Below are positions 36,059-43,815 of a DNA stretch of 64,000 nucleotides, in pieces (the first letter of the stretch is position 1; each line of letters begins with the position of its first letter). A program made the translations under genes and the position numbers. Under the pieces are notes generated by a model. That model had not been told where the DNA came from. It worked only from the letters and a program-made list of their open reading frames with translations, and searched no databases. The stretch is from Porticoccus sp905181945 (GTDB lineage: Bacteria; Pseudomonadota; Gammaproteobacteria; Pseudomonadales; Porticoccaceae): contig NZ_CP159825.1 of the NCBI RefSeq assembly GCF_047729555.1, positions 1,054,001-1,118,000 on the forward strand, in the 5' to 3' direction.

Positions 36059-36651
36059 TATTTACTCTCCTTTTCCGTTGATTCATCAACAGACTTTTTT
36101 GCGGGCTCATCAGCTGGTTTTGCAGTTTCTGCGGGCTCATCAGCTGGTTTTGCAGTTTCTGCGGGCTCATCAGCTGGTTTTGCAGTTTCTGCGGGCTCAT
36201 CAGCTGGTTTTGCAGTTTCTGCGGGCTCATCAGCTGACACTTTAGTTGCTTCAGTCTGTTTTGGGGGTTCAACCGGGGTCGCTCTATCAGAATTCGTTTC
36301 TGAGCGCTCGCGACGATTTGACCTCTCAGACTTGTCAGCCTTTAAAATGTAAGATTCTTCAGTAATAGCTTCTTTGCAGCTAAAGACCACACTTCTAATG
36401 ACGGCATCGTTGTAACGAAAATTAGTATTCAGTTCTTGCAATACATCTTGATTACATTCAATGTTCATTAGCACATAATGAGCTTTATGAATTTTATTTA
36501 TAGGGTAAGCTAAGTGGCGTCTACCCCAATCTTCTAGGCGATGGATTTTCCCATTACCGCTAGCAATGGTAGTGGAATAGCGTTCGATCATCCCAGAAAC
36601 CTGATCGCTCTGGTCTGGATGAACCATAAATAATATTTCGTAATGACGCAT
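36058..36651 (-). CDS. rpsF: 30S ribosomal protein S6 with a long repetitive C-terminal tail
   Basis: The 197-residue protein has a normal S6 core (residues 1-105: MRHYEILFMVHPDQSDQVSG, RRHLAYPINKIHKAHYVLMN). A tail of about 92 residues follows, unlike the shorter acidic tail of E. coli S6 (about 131-135 residues in all). It is Arg/Ser-rich at first (residues 105-125), then has four perfect DEPAETAKPA repeats (141-180), and ends EKESK. S6 is the substrate of RimK, which adds glutamates to its C-terminus; the fused RimB-RimK gene is in this window. Shine-Dalgarno AAGGAGG is 4 bases before the ATG. Confidence 0.97.
   Translation of the reverse strand: MRHYEILFMVHPDQSDQVSGMIERYSTTIASGNGKIHRLEDWGRRHLAYPINKIHKAHYVLMNIECNQDVLQELNTNFRYNDAVIRSVVFSCKEAITEESYILKADKSERSNRRERSETNSDRATPVEPPKQTEATKVSADEPAETAKPADEPAETAKPADEPAETAKPADEPAETAKPADEPAKKSVDESTEKESK
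36101..36236 (-). repeat. 30-bp perfect tandem repeat inside rpsF
   Basis: The unit GCGGGCTCATCAGCTGGTTT-TGCAGTTTCT (30 bp) occurs in four exact copies (36101-36220) plus a 16-base partial copy (36221-36236). Being 30 bp, it keeps the reading frame and encodes ten-residue protein repeats. Exact identity at DNA level suggests recent expansion or gene conversion by slippage. Confidence 0.95.
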
Positions 36652-36727
36652 TTTACCTCCTTACGGGTAAATAGGTGCTCGCCCAATGCGATGCAACAAG
36701 GAGTATCTTGCTCTAAGTAAAACAAAG
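36652..36727 (-). promoter_or_regulatory. rpsF leader, possible S6:S18-type autoregulatory RNA
   Basis: The leader predicted from the promoter is about 76 nt and can fold. TTTACC (36671-36666) can pair with GGTAAA (36657-36652), enclosing part of the Shine-Dalgarno AGGAGG next to the start. Other short hairpins (CAAG-ATACTC-CTTG) lie upstream. rpsF leaders bound by the S6:S18 dimer are known in many bacteria, but I could not verify the conserved motif here. Confidence 0.35.
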
Positions 36728-36733
36728 GCGCGC

Positions 36734-36762
36734 ATTTTACGGTGAGAATCTTGGTATTTCAA
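36734..36762 (-). promoter_or_regulatory. strong sigma70 promoter of the rpsF operon
   Basis: Minus strand: TTGAAA (36762-36757), exact 17-base spacer, TAAAAT (36739-36734). Transcription would start near 36727. Confidence 0.75.
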
Positions 36763-36876
36763 GTATAAATCGAGGGTATACATCTTTATTGGAATCTATT
36801 TTAGATACAGAATTTCAGTCTTAAGGCTGAATTAAAAGATGTGGAATCACTATCAGAGGATAGTTGATATCAAAAA

Positions 36877-37518
36877 TTATTTTTCGTTCTTATTTCTGGC
36901 TATCTCAGCTGCAACCCAAAATCCTGCGATATTACTTTGCCATCGAGGTAAAATTGAAGTGATGATGACCTGCTCTAATGCCACCCAAACATAGAATAAC
37001 AACACACCTCGTAAGAACACAGCATCCCCCAACAGGGTCGCTATAAAATAAGCTGGTGCAATTGCGATAGATGCAATTTTAGCCGCAAATGTATGATAGC
37101 TAGGAAAACAACCGAATCTTGATCCGCAGACCAACAATGGAACAATCCAGCAACTAACCGAGATAATTAAATAGCTAAGCTCGCTATGAAAAACTGCTGG
37201 CCACAAGATTAATAACCCAATCAGCATGACTAAGTATGTAATTAAATCAGCCCAACTATCGAGCCTAACGCCAAATTCTGTTACTTGATTGAGGCGCCGG
37301 GCTAAATATCCATCTAAACAGTCTGTAGTTAATGAAAAAGCTAGAATCCATAAAAAAATATCCGCCTGCTTTTCTATCGCTAAATAAACAAGGAATGGAG
37401 CCAATGCCACTCTAATTGAGCTGACCACATTAGGAAAATTTAGAACAAAATTATCAGTAGCCGCCTGATTATTTTTGATCACCCTATCTTTTATGGTCCT
37501 TCCTTCTTTTAAACCCAT
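36877..37518 (-). CDS. CDP-alcohol phosphatidyltransferase
   Basis: The 213-residue inner-membrane protein has the CDP-alcohol motif TDCLDGYLARRLNQVTEFG followed by VRLDSWAD, that is D-x2-DG-x2-AR-x8-G-x3-D-x3-D, so all catalytic Asp residues are present. Several hydrophobic segments follow. It would transfer a phosphatidyl group to an alcohol (glycerol-phosphate, inositol or other); the substrate cannot be read from sequence. A second family member, pssA, is at 50.3 kb. It is upstream of the ribosomal operon on the same strand, downstream of rlmB. Confidence 0.85.
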   Translation of the reverse strand: MGLKEGRTIKDRVIKNNQAATDNFVLNFPNVVSSIRVALAPFLVYLAIEKQADIFLWILAFSLTTDCLDGYLARRLNQVTEFGVRLDSWADLITYLVMLIGLLILWPAVFHSELSYLIISVSCWIVPLLVCGSRFGCFPSYHTFAAKIASIAIAPAYFIATLLGDAVFLRGVLLFYVWVALEQVIITSILPRWQSNIAGFWVAAEIARNKNEK

Positions 37519-37540
37519 ATCCTAACCTAGCATCAATTTT

Positions 37541-38305
37541 TCATTGTCTTTGCCTTAGAGCCTCAAACAAACAGATACCCGTGGCAACAGAAACATTTAA
37601 GCTACTGACAAGCCCCATCATAGGAAGTTTGGCCAATATATCGCAATTCTCTCTTGTTAAGCGACGTAAACCCTTTTCCTCTGCACCCATGACAATGGCC
37701 AATGGGCCCTTCAAGTCTGTCTCATAAATTAATTGCTCTGCTTCGCCTGCAGCACCTATTATCCAGATGCCTCTTTCTTGAAGTTGTTTTAATGTTCGAG
37801 ATAGGTTCGTAACAACAACGAGCGGGATTATTTCTGCTGCACCACTAGCAACTTTTTGCACTGTTGGCGTTACACCTACAGCATTATCTTTGGGCACAAT
37901 TATCGCTTGAACACCCGCTGCCTCAGCTGAGCGCATACAGGCACCAAGATTATGAGGGTCTGTTATTCCATCTAAAATCAACAAAAATGGAGGCCGATTC
38001 AAGCAACTCAAAAGTGCAAATAAATAATTCTCGTCTTGAACTCCAGCCCCCTCGCAAAGAGCCGCTACGCCCTGATGAGGGCCGTTTGATAGAGCGTCTA
38101 AATCTGACCGCAGAACCCATATAACTGGGATATCCTGAAGTTCAGCTAAATTAATAATTTTTCTTAATCTCTGGTCATCACGTCCTTTTTGGACTTTCAA
38201 TTCTTGAATTTTTGATCCTGAAGTTTTCAATACAGACTGGACGGCATGCAACCCAAACAACCACTCGCATTCATGGCTACATTTTTCTTTTGTACCTTCA
38301 GTCAT
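37541..38305 (-). CDS. rlmB: 23S rRNA (guanosine-2'-O)-methyltransferase RlmB
   Basis: The 254-residue SpoU-family (SPOUT) enzyme has LFGLHAVQSVLKTSG at the start, LILDGITDPHNLGACMRSAEA, VMGAEEKGLRRLTREN and LPMMGLVSSLNVSVATGI, the three SPOUT motifs. It methylates G2251 of 23S rRNA. The N-terminal L30-like domain is intact. It follows rnr with 11 bases between, an arrangement also found in E. coli (rnr-rlmB). Confidence 0.96.
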   Translation of the reverse strand: MTEGTKEKCSHECEWLFGLHAVQSVLKTSGSKIQELKVQKGRDDQRLRKIINLAELQDIPVIWVLRSDLDALSNGPHQGVAALCEGAGVQDENYLFALLSCLNRPPFLLILDGITDPHNLGACMRSAEAAGVQAIIVPKDNAVGVTPTVQKVASGAAEIIPLVVVTNLSRTLKQLQERGIWIIGAAGEAEQLIYETDLKGPLAIVMGAEEKGLRRLTRENCDILAKLPMMGLVSSLNVSVATGICLFEALRQRQ

Positions 38306-38316
38306 TAACGGCCTGC

Positions 38317-40656
38317 CTAATTAAGCTTATTTTTTATTTTCTTTTTAGGGTGCTTTTTTCTGCTAGAGCTAAGTTTTTTAGATAATTTTTTAATATGCCT
38401 AGTAGTTTTTTCGCTTTTCTTTTGCTCTTTTTCTACAAGTTCAAAATCAATTTTTCTTTCATCTAGGTCAACTCTAGCAACTTTGACTCTCAATTTATCA
38501 CCAAGACGAAAAATCCTACCAGTTCTCTCCCCTACCAAACGATGATGAGCCACTTCATGATGATAATAATCTTTTGGCAAACCGGTTATATGAACCAAAC
38601 CCTCAATATACATTTCACTTAACTGTACAAATAATCCAAACCCAGTAACCGAAACAACAACACCGGAAAATTCTTCACCCACACGAGATACCAAAAACTC
38701 ACATTTCAGCCAATTAACAACATCTCGAGTGGCTTCATCTGCTCTTCGTTCTGCCATTGAGCACTGCTCGCCAGCAGTTGCTAGAGATTTCTCATCATAA
38801 GGGTATATCTGGGCCTGACTTAAAATTGGAGCGCCTGCGACCATATGCGTGTACAGGGCTTTTTGCTTCTTGCGAATTAAATATCGAATCGCTCTATGCA
38901 CCAAAAGATCAGGATAGCGACGAATAGGGGAAGTGAAATGCGTATACTCAGCGTAATTTAAACCAAAGTGGCCATCATTTTCTGGCGTATAAGCGGCCCT
39001 ATTCATTGACCGTAATATGACTGTCTGAATAACACTGGCATCTGGGCGCCCAAAAGTCTGGGAAAGAATTCCTTGGAAGTCTTTAGGGCTGGGGTCATCT
39101 CCGCCCGGTAAACCCAGGCCTAACTCTCCCAAAAACTCTCTAAGATTATCTAATTTTTCCTGCCTAGGTCCTTGATGAGACCGATATAGTGCAGGAATTT
39201 TATTTTTTTTCAAAAATTTAGCTGCACAAACATTAGCGCAAAGCATGCACTCTTCAATTAACCTATGAGCCTGTGTTCGGATAACTGGGGTTATCTCTTG
39301 AATCTTTCGCTCCGCATCAAAAATAATCTGAGCTTCCTGAGATTCAAATTCAATGGCTCCCCTTAGTTTTCTTGCCTTAAGTAGCTCACAATAAAGATCT
39401 GTTAAGTTATCTATGTGCTTAGCTATAAGGTGAAACTGTTTTCGAATGCCGCTCCTGATGTCACTTTTTTGGGCTATAATTCCTGCTACTTGGGTGTATG
39501 TGAGGCGAGCATGAGAATGGATCAGCCCCTCCAGAAATCTAAATCGCGTCACACTTCCATTTTTGTCTAGCGTCATTTCGCAAACTAACGTCAAGCGGTC
39601 CACATGGGGATTAAGAGAGCACAAACCATTGGATAATTTTTCTGGCAGCATAGGTATAACATGTTGAGGAAAATATACAGAATTTCCTCTTTTATATGCC
39701 TCTTTATCCAGAGCTTTTGATACAGGAACGTAGTGGGAGACATCCGCAATGGCAACATATAATAACCAGCCGCCTCGGGCACGCGGCTCACAATATACCG
39801 CATCATCGAAGTCTCGAGCGTCTTCGCCATCAATTGTTACAAATGGCAAATGGCGTAAATCTACCCTAGATTTTTTATCCTTTTCTGAAACCTCATCATC
39901 AATAGATTCAACATCGCTCAATACCAAATCAGGCCATATGCTTGGAATACCATAATTATGCACAGCAATATCAATCTCCATCCCTGGAGCCAGATGCCCT
40001 CCCAGAACCTGAATGATGTGGCCAGAAGGCAGATTATTTCTGCTCGGTTGCACAACAACTTTGACCACTACAATTTGCCCTGATTCTGCATTATTGTTTT
40101 GGCCAACAGGAATCATAATATCGTGAGTAATTTTTGGATTATCAGGCCTGACAAACTGAATGCTGTTCTCCATGAAGAATCGACCGACCAAAGTCTTTGT
40201 TCTATGCTCTATCACTTCGACAATAGATCCCTCTTGTCGACCGCGCTTATCTATCCCAGCAGCTCTGACAAGGACCTCGTCTCCATCTAAGACTCTCCGC
40301 ATTTGACGACTAGACAGGTATAAATCTCCCCCTCCATTCGCATGTGTAACGAAACCAAAGCCCTCTGGGTGGCCAATAACCCTGCCTTTTATAAGATTCA
40401 TTTTATTCAAAGCACCATAAGCATGGTCGCGATTTTTGACTAGCTGCCCATCTCGTTCCATTGCAATTAGACGACGTCTGATTGCCTCACAGGCACGTTC
40501 ATCCTGTATGCTAAAATCTAAGCATAATTCCTCATGGGTAAGCGGACCTAGGCTTTTGCTGAGAAAATCAAGGATATACTCTCGGCTGGGTATAGGGTTG
40601 TCATACTTCGCAGCCTCTCTTTCAGCAAAAGAATCTTTATTGATATGTTTTTTCAT
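38317..40656 (-). CDS. rnr: ribonuclease R
   Basis: The 779-residue exonuclease has an N-terminal HTH/cold-shock region (EYILDFLSKSLGPLTHEELC), the RNB domain with TIDGEDARDFDDAVYCEP (catalytic Asp set), an S1 domain near residue 680 (EFSGVVVSVTGFGLFVQLSE), and a lysine-rich tail. It degrades structured RNA and takes part in trans-translation clean-up. A long array of basic residues ends the protein, as in E. coli RNase R. It is the first gene of the rnr-rlmB unit. Confidence 0.97.
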   Translation of the reverse strand: MKKHINKDSFAEREAAKYDNPIPSREYILDFLSKSLGPLTHEELCLDFSIQDERACEAIRRRLIAMERDGQLVKNRDHAYGALNKMNLIKGRVIGHPEGFGFVTHANGGGDLYLSSRQMRRVLDGDEVLVRAAGIDKRGRQEGSIVEVIEHRTKTLVGRFFMENSIQFVRPDNPKITHDIMIPVGQNNNAESGQIVVVKVVVQPSRNNLPSGHIIQVLGGHLAPGMEIDIAVHNYGIPSIWPDLVLSDVESIDDEVSEKDKKSRVDLRHLPFVTIDGEDARDFDDAVYCEPRARGGWLLYVAIADVSHYVPVSKALDKEAYKRGNSVYFPQHVIPMLPEKLSNGLCSLNPHVDRLTLVCEMTLDKNGSVTRFRFLEGLIHSHARLTYTQVAGIIAQKSDIRSGIRKQFHLIAKHIDNLTDLYCELLKARKLRGAIEFESQEAQIIFDAERKIQEITPVIRTQAHRLIEECMLCANVCAAKFLKKNKIPALYRSHQGPRQEKLDNLREFLGELGLGLPGGDDPSPKDFQGILSQTFGRPDASVIQTVILRSMNRAAYTPENDGHFGLNYAEYTHFTSPIRRYPDLLVHRAIRYLIRKKQKALYTHMVAGAPILSQAQIYPYDEKSLATAGEQCSMAERRADEATRDVVNWLKCEFLVSRVGEEFSGVVVSVTGFGLFVQLSEMYIEGLVHITGLPKDYYHHEVAHHRLVGERTGRIFRLGDKLRVKVARVDLDERKIDFELVEKEQKKSEKTTRHIKKLSKKLSSSRKKHPKKKIKNKLN

Positions 40657-40742
40657 TTTTTCTTCATTAAATGATAATGTCTTACGAGATGGTCTTTTTT
40701 ATTTTCAATAATGATCAAATTACTGCATGCTATCAAAACATA

Positions 40743-40772
40743 TTGTTTTAAAATTAACCAACCACTTATAAA
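40743..40772 (+). promoter_or_regulatory. candidate promoter of the Bax-like gene
   Basis: TTGTTT (40743-40748), 18-base spacer, TATAAA (40767-40772), in the gap divergent from rnr. The predicted start of transcription is only about 10 bases from the ATG. Confidence 0.4.
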
Positions 40773-40789
40773 AAACAAAGTGACATGAC

Positions 40790-41464
40790 ATGAACTATAA
40801 AAACATGTGCCTAAGCGTCTTAGCAATAATAAGCTTATTTTTGTATCAATTCATATCATCCGATGATGACCATAAAGACAAAATTATCTCAGTTGCTGAC
40901 AAAAAAGCATACTTCCATAAAATAATATTGCCAGCTATCGACGAAGTATTCGACGAACGTATGCTAATTTATAAAGAAATCAAAGTTTTAGAAAAAAATA
41001 ATGCCATCTCAGAAATACAATTATTAATTAAAAGATACAACAGTGTTAACCTAGAAGAACTTAAGGAGCGGATATATCCACACCCTAAGAGTATTGCTAT
41101 AGCCCAAGCAGCGATGGAGAGCGCCTGGGGCACTTCTCGATTCGCCAAAGAAGCCAATAACTATTTTGGTGTTTGGTCTTTTAGCAAGAAGGATGACCGT
41201 ATCTCCGCTAACGAAAAAAGAGGCTCTAAAACTATCTGGCTAAAAAAATACTCTTCTGTTTCCGATAGCGTCCGTGACTATTATAATCTTATAAGTAATG
41301 GGAAGGCATTTAAGGAATTCAATCGACAGAAACTTCTCACCAAAAATCCACTTGAGCTAGTCAAGTATTTAGATAAATATTCTGAAAAAGGCGCCGAATA
41401 CGGCAGTGAGCTAACTAAGATTATCAACTATAATGGTTATATTAGTCACGATACGAGCCTATAA
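40790..41464 (+). CDS. Bax-like N-acetylglucosaminidase domain protein
   Basis: The 224-residue protein has an N-terminal hydrophobic signal/anchor (MCLSVLAIISLFLYQFIS), then a glucosaminidase fold: SIAIAQAAMESAWGTSRFAKEANNYFGVWSF, with the predicted catalytic Glu in AAMESAWG, and SVRDYYNLISNGKAFKEF. It matches the Bax protein of E. coli (shortened at the C-terminus). Expected to cut peptidoglycan glycan strands in the periplasm. It ends 21 bases from the convergent integrase-like fragment. Confidence 0.85.
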   Translation: MNYKNMCLSVLAIISLFLYQFISSDDDHKDKIISVADKKAYFHKIILPAIDEVFDERMLIYKEIKVLEKNNAISEIQLLIKRYNSVNLEELKERIYPHPKSIAIAQAAMESAWGTSRFAKEANNYFGVWSFSKKDDRISANEKRGSKTIWLKKYSSVSDSVRDYYNLISNGKAFKEFNRQKLLTKNPLELVKYLDKYSEKGAEYGSELTKIINYNGYISHDTSL

Positions 41465-41484
41465 CGGAAGTTTAATGATGTAAA

Positions 41485-41901
41485 CTAAACGCCTCCAGAA
41501 ACTCTCATTCTTGGCTTTTTGTTAAAGTTATTTTGGCCGTCATGAGCCTCAGCTAACTGTTTCTTTATTTGTATGGAGATTTGATAGGCCCCCTTAAATA
41601 GCTTTTTCTCATAGGCATACTCTCCATTTCTAGCATTAGATTTTCTAATAATCTCCATGGACAGCATATCTATTTCTGATTCAGGGAAAGATTCTTGGCT
41701 CAAATTTTCAAGTATCTGGCATCTCAGTTCAAAGCTTTTGGATGCATGAGCAACTGCTTTAGTTATTTGATTGTTGCTTGCGCTCTCCTTTAACCCCAAT
41801 GGAAAGTAATAAAATTTAGCCTTCGAATTAGCCAGCAAGCGTCTCGGGATGGCTCTCTGATAATGCAGACTTCCTTTTTTGACAGATACATATTTAGGCA
41901 T
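41485..41901 (-). pseudogene. N-terminal fragment of a tyrosine recombinase (DUF6538-like)
   Basis: About 139 residues. The opening MPKYVSVKKGSLHYQRAIPR and YYFPLGLKESASNNQITKAV resemble the DUF6538 N-terminal domain found at the start of phage-type tyrosine integrases. No core-binding or catalytic (R..HxxR..Y) domain follows; the frame stops at 41485, right next to the Bax-like gene. It is therefore probably a degraded integrase remnant. A complete small protein of unknown role is the alternative. Confidence 0.5.
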
Positions 41902-41919
41902 ATTTATACCGAACCCCAA

Positions 41920-42362
41920 GCGAGCTAAATATTAGCCTATAGTTTATATTAATGGAAATTAAAATGGAAAAAAATATCTTTCTGTTAACCAACGCTCAAA
42001 GCAGCTTGTGAAAAAATCAAGACAACTTTTAGCCCATCTGTCAAATTTATAGATCATCTGCTAGCAGATGTTTGTATAATAAATGTAGTATTTATTTTTT
42101 ACGCTAAGCTATACTTACTGTTTGTTGCAAACAAACCAGCCTCTAGTCTCATAAATGCCCAAATAAATATTGGTGCTATGGGTAAAAATAACAAAAATTA
42201 TATAAAGGTAAATTGATTTTTATATTTTTCATTAATATAATTATTCCTAGTGGTGGTGCTTTACTGCTCACTTTAACTGCATTTAAAAAACGACTTTTTA
42301 ATTACAGCTGCGCGGTTGCTCTCTATCACTGAAGAAACTGAACATACAAGAGCTTTTAAAAA
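41920..42362 (+). other. 443-base stretch without a convincing gene
   Basis: AT-rich region between the integrase remnant and the next small gene. It has a perfect 16-base palindrome CATCTGCTAGCAGATG (42055-42070), an imperfect GTTTG/CAAAC inverted repeat near 42120, and one short open frame (42213-42332, 39 codons, TTG start with AAGG 4 bases before, hydrophobic MIFIFFINIII start). The frame is too short and atypical to call as a gene. No tRNA or attachment site was recognised. Confidence 0.5.
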
Positions 42363-42698
42363 ATGACACAAAAAATCAACCAACAAACACGCAGAGCAAA
42401 AATAAAAGACCAGCCATTTGTAAATTTACTGATGCCAATAGGTTCAGATGCGGGAAGAGAAGATCTTGAAAAACAAAGAGCCCGTATAAGAAAGATCAAT
42501 AGAACTGCAGCAAAGAAAATATTTGTGCCATTTTCAACAAATATGGAGCAACGAAAAGCTGCAATAGAGCTCCGAGCAAAGGGCAGGAAAATTGTATCAG
42601 GCTTGCCTGGTCAAGTTCCTGACTATGAAGACTTAGAGTGCTCGCTTCAACTGATTGAAATGGGCGGACAATTTATAGTAGCGCCGATCGAGCAGTAA
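42363..42698 (+). CDS. hypothetical protein
   Basis: The 111-residue protein is not recognised. It is basic at the start (TQKINQQTRRAKIKDQP), mixed alpha/beta afterwards (FVPFSTNMEQRKAAIELRAKG) and ends with an acidic stretch (DYEDLECSLQLIEMGG). No signal peptide, membrane segment or known motif is visible. AAGAG lies 10 bases before the ATG. Its length and coding quality argue for a real gene, but neighbours (integrase fragment, SelO remnant) mark an accessory region. Confidence 0.55.
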   Translation: MTQKINQQTRRAKIKDQPFVNLLMPIGSDAGREDLEKQRARIRKINRTAAKKIFVPFSTNMEQRKAAIELRAKGRKIVSGLPGQVPDYEDLECSLQLIEMGGQFIVAPIEQ

Positions 42699-42798
42699 TC
42701 CTTATTGGGCGGGAATTTTTTGATCCTGCCTAAATTTATTGTTCTGAAAATTAAGCAACTGGATAAGTTATAAAAATTAGCTTTCTGTGGGTTTTCAG

Positions 42799-43107
42799 TC
42801 AGTCAATTTTTTCAGTAAATGGCTTTCCTGTAAGTTCGATCATTATTTCTTTTTTGCAGGTAATAATCGTCACTCTGTTTTCGCCAGGCCAATCCATAGA
42901 GACCAGGTCATCCATCAGCTCATCATCAAGCGCATCTGCTTGATTGATCTCGGCATAAGAAATAATTTCTGGGAACACAATACGTAATGACGGCTCTTCA
43001 TCTGAGGGGTCTTCTAGGCACTCTATAAATAATAAACGCACATCAATGTCGTATACCAAATTAGAGATATAAGGGGAGCTATTTCCCAACAGTGTTGTTA
43101 ATGTCAT
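42799..43107 (-). CDS. hypothetical acidic protein
   Basis: The 102-residue protein is not recognised. It is strongly acidic (ECLEDPSDEEPSLRI, NQADALDDELMDDLV) with short hydrophobic strands (RLLFIE, RVTIITCKKEIMIEL). The look is of a small cytoplasmic single-domain protein. AGGGA lies 7 bases before the ATG, which supports translation. Opposite in direction to its flanking genes; no partner is implied. Confidence 0.55.
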   Translation of the reverse strand: MTLTTLLGNSSPYISNLVYDIDVRLLFIECLEDPSDEEPSLRIVFPEIISYAEINQADALDDELMDDLVSMDWPGENRVTIITCKKEIMIELTGKPFTEKID

Positions 43108-43249
43108 AAATTTTCCCTGAGATTTTATTTGGCGTCATGTATTAGCACAGCAAGTCACTTAGATGAGTATACATTAGTAGCCAAGTATTCTTTATTATGA
43201 TTTACCGCTATTCTGTTTGAATGATTTTTTTATTTTATGGAGTTTTCAG

Positions 43250-43564
43250 GTGGCCAATGAGAGCAGACTAGTTTACTCCACAGAAACTGGTCGGATCAAG
43301 CACCCCAAAGAGCACAAAGACAGGCCGACCAGTGATGGAATAGTCCGAGTTTGTTTCGAGAAGAAAGGCAGAAAAGGGAGTGGTGTTACAACTATTTCTG
43401 GCCTGCAAATTCCCGATGAAGAATTAAAAAGTTTAGCCAAAAATCTTAAAAAACTTTGCGGAACAGGCGGCTCTTTAAAGAATTATGTCATTGAGATACA
43501 AGGTGACCACAGAGAAAAGCTGTGCGCAAATTTACAGAAGCGAGGCCATATTGTCTTGCAATAA
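43250..43564 (+). CDS. yciH: SUI1/YciH-type translation factor
   Basis: The 104-residue protein begins with GTG at 43250 (GGAG 7 bases upstream); an in-frame TTG at 43217 is less likely. The core SDGIVRVCFEKKGRKGSGVTT, LKSLAKNLKKLCGTGGS and ENK/HREKLCANLQKRGH is the SUI1 (eIF1-like) fold. YciH proteins are linked to translation initiation fidelity; the bacterial role is only partly known. It lies just before a SelO remnant. Confidence 0.9.
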   Translation: MANESRLVYSTETGRIKHPKEHKDRPTSDGIVRVCFEKKGRKGSGVTTISGLQIPDEELKSLAKNLKKLCGTGGSLKNYVIEIQGDHREKLCANLQKRGHIVLQ

Positions 43565-43646
43565 CAGCATATTTTTATAGTAGGCCCCACAAAAGCCAAA
43601 GTGAGTAATCTTGAACTATTTAAAATGTAATAATAGCTTTGCCGCA

Positions 43647-43775
43647 CTAGGAGACGGCAGGGGCTTGCTGCTTGGAGAGGTTGAAGGTCCAACAGGAAAA
43701 TGGGATGTACGTCCCAAGGGTGCAGGAAAAATACCCAAATGGAGTGAAGAAATAAGTGAGAGCTGCTCTTCCTAA
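43647..43775 (+). pseudogene. remnant of protein adenylyltransferase SelO (YdiU)
   Basis: Forty-two codons in one frame read LGDGRGLLLGEVEGPTG and then WDVRPKGAGK. This is the nucleotide-binding LGDGRG...KGAG block near the N-terminus of SelO/UPF0061 (YdiU). It is followed by KIPKWSEEISESCSS and a stop. An intact SelO is about 480 residues, so only a short piece survives; the frame upstream is unrelated and starts after a TGA. This is a decayed fragment left from a once complete gene or an insertion. Confidence 0.6.
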
Positions 43776-43815
43776 AGGTATAAAAATACATTACATGAAC
43801 AAGAAGTGATTTATG

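Noticed and set aside
36101..36236. CRISPR-like or satellite array
   Set aside because: The four exact units follow each other with no spacers, keep the rpsF reading frame and encode protein repeats, so they are a coding tandem repeat.
36045..36245. Opposite-strand open frame of repeated LRAHQLVLQF units
   Set aside because: It is the shadow of the rpsF tandem repeat on the other strand and has no ribosome-binding site.
42213..42332. A 39-codon hydrophobic open frame with a TTG start
   Set aside because: Short, AT-rich, no known family, and only a weak ribosome-binding site; mentioned under the gene-free stretch but not called as a gene.
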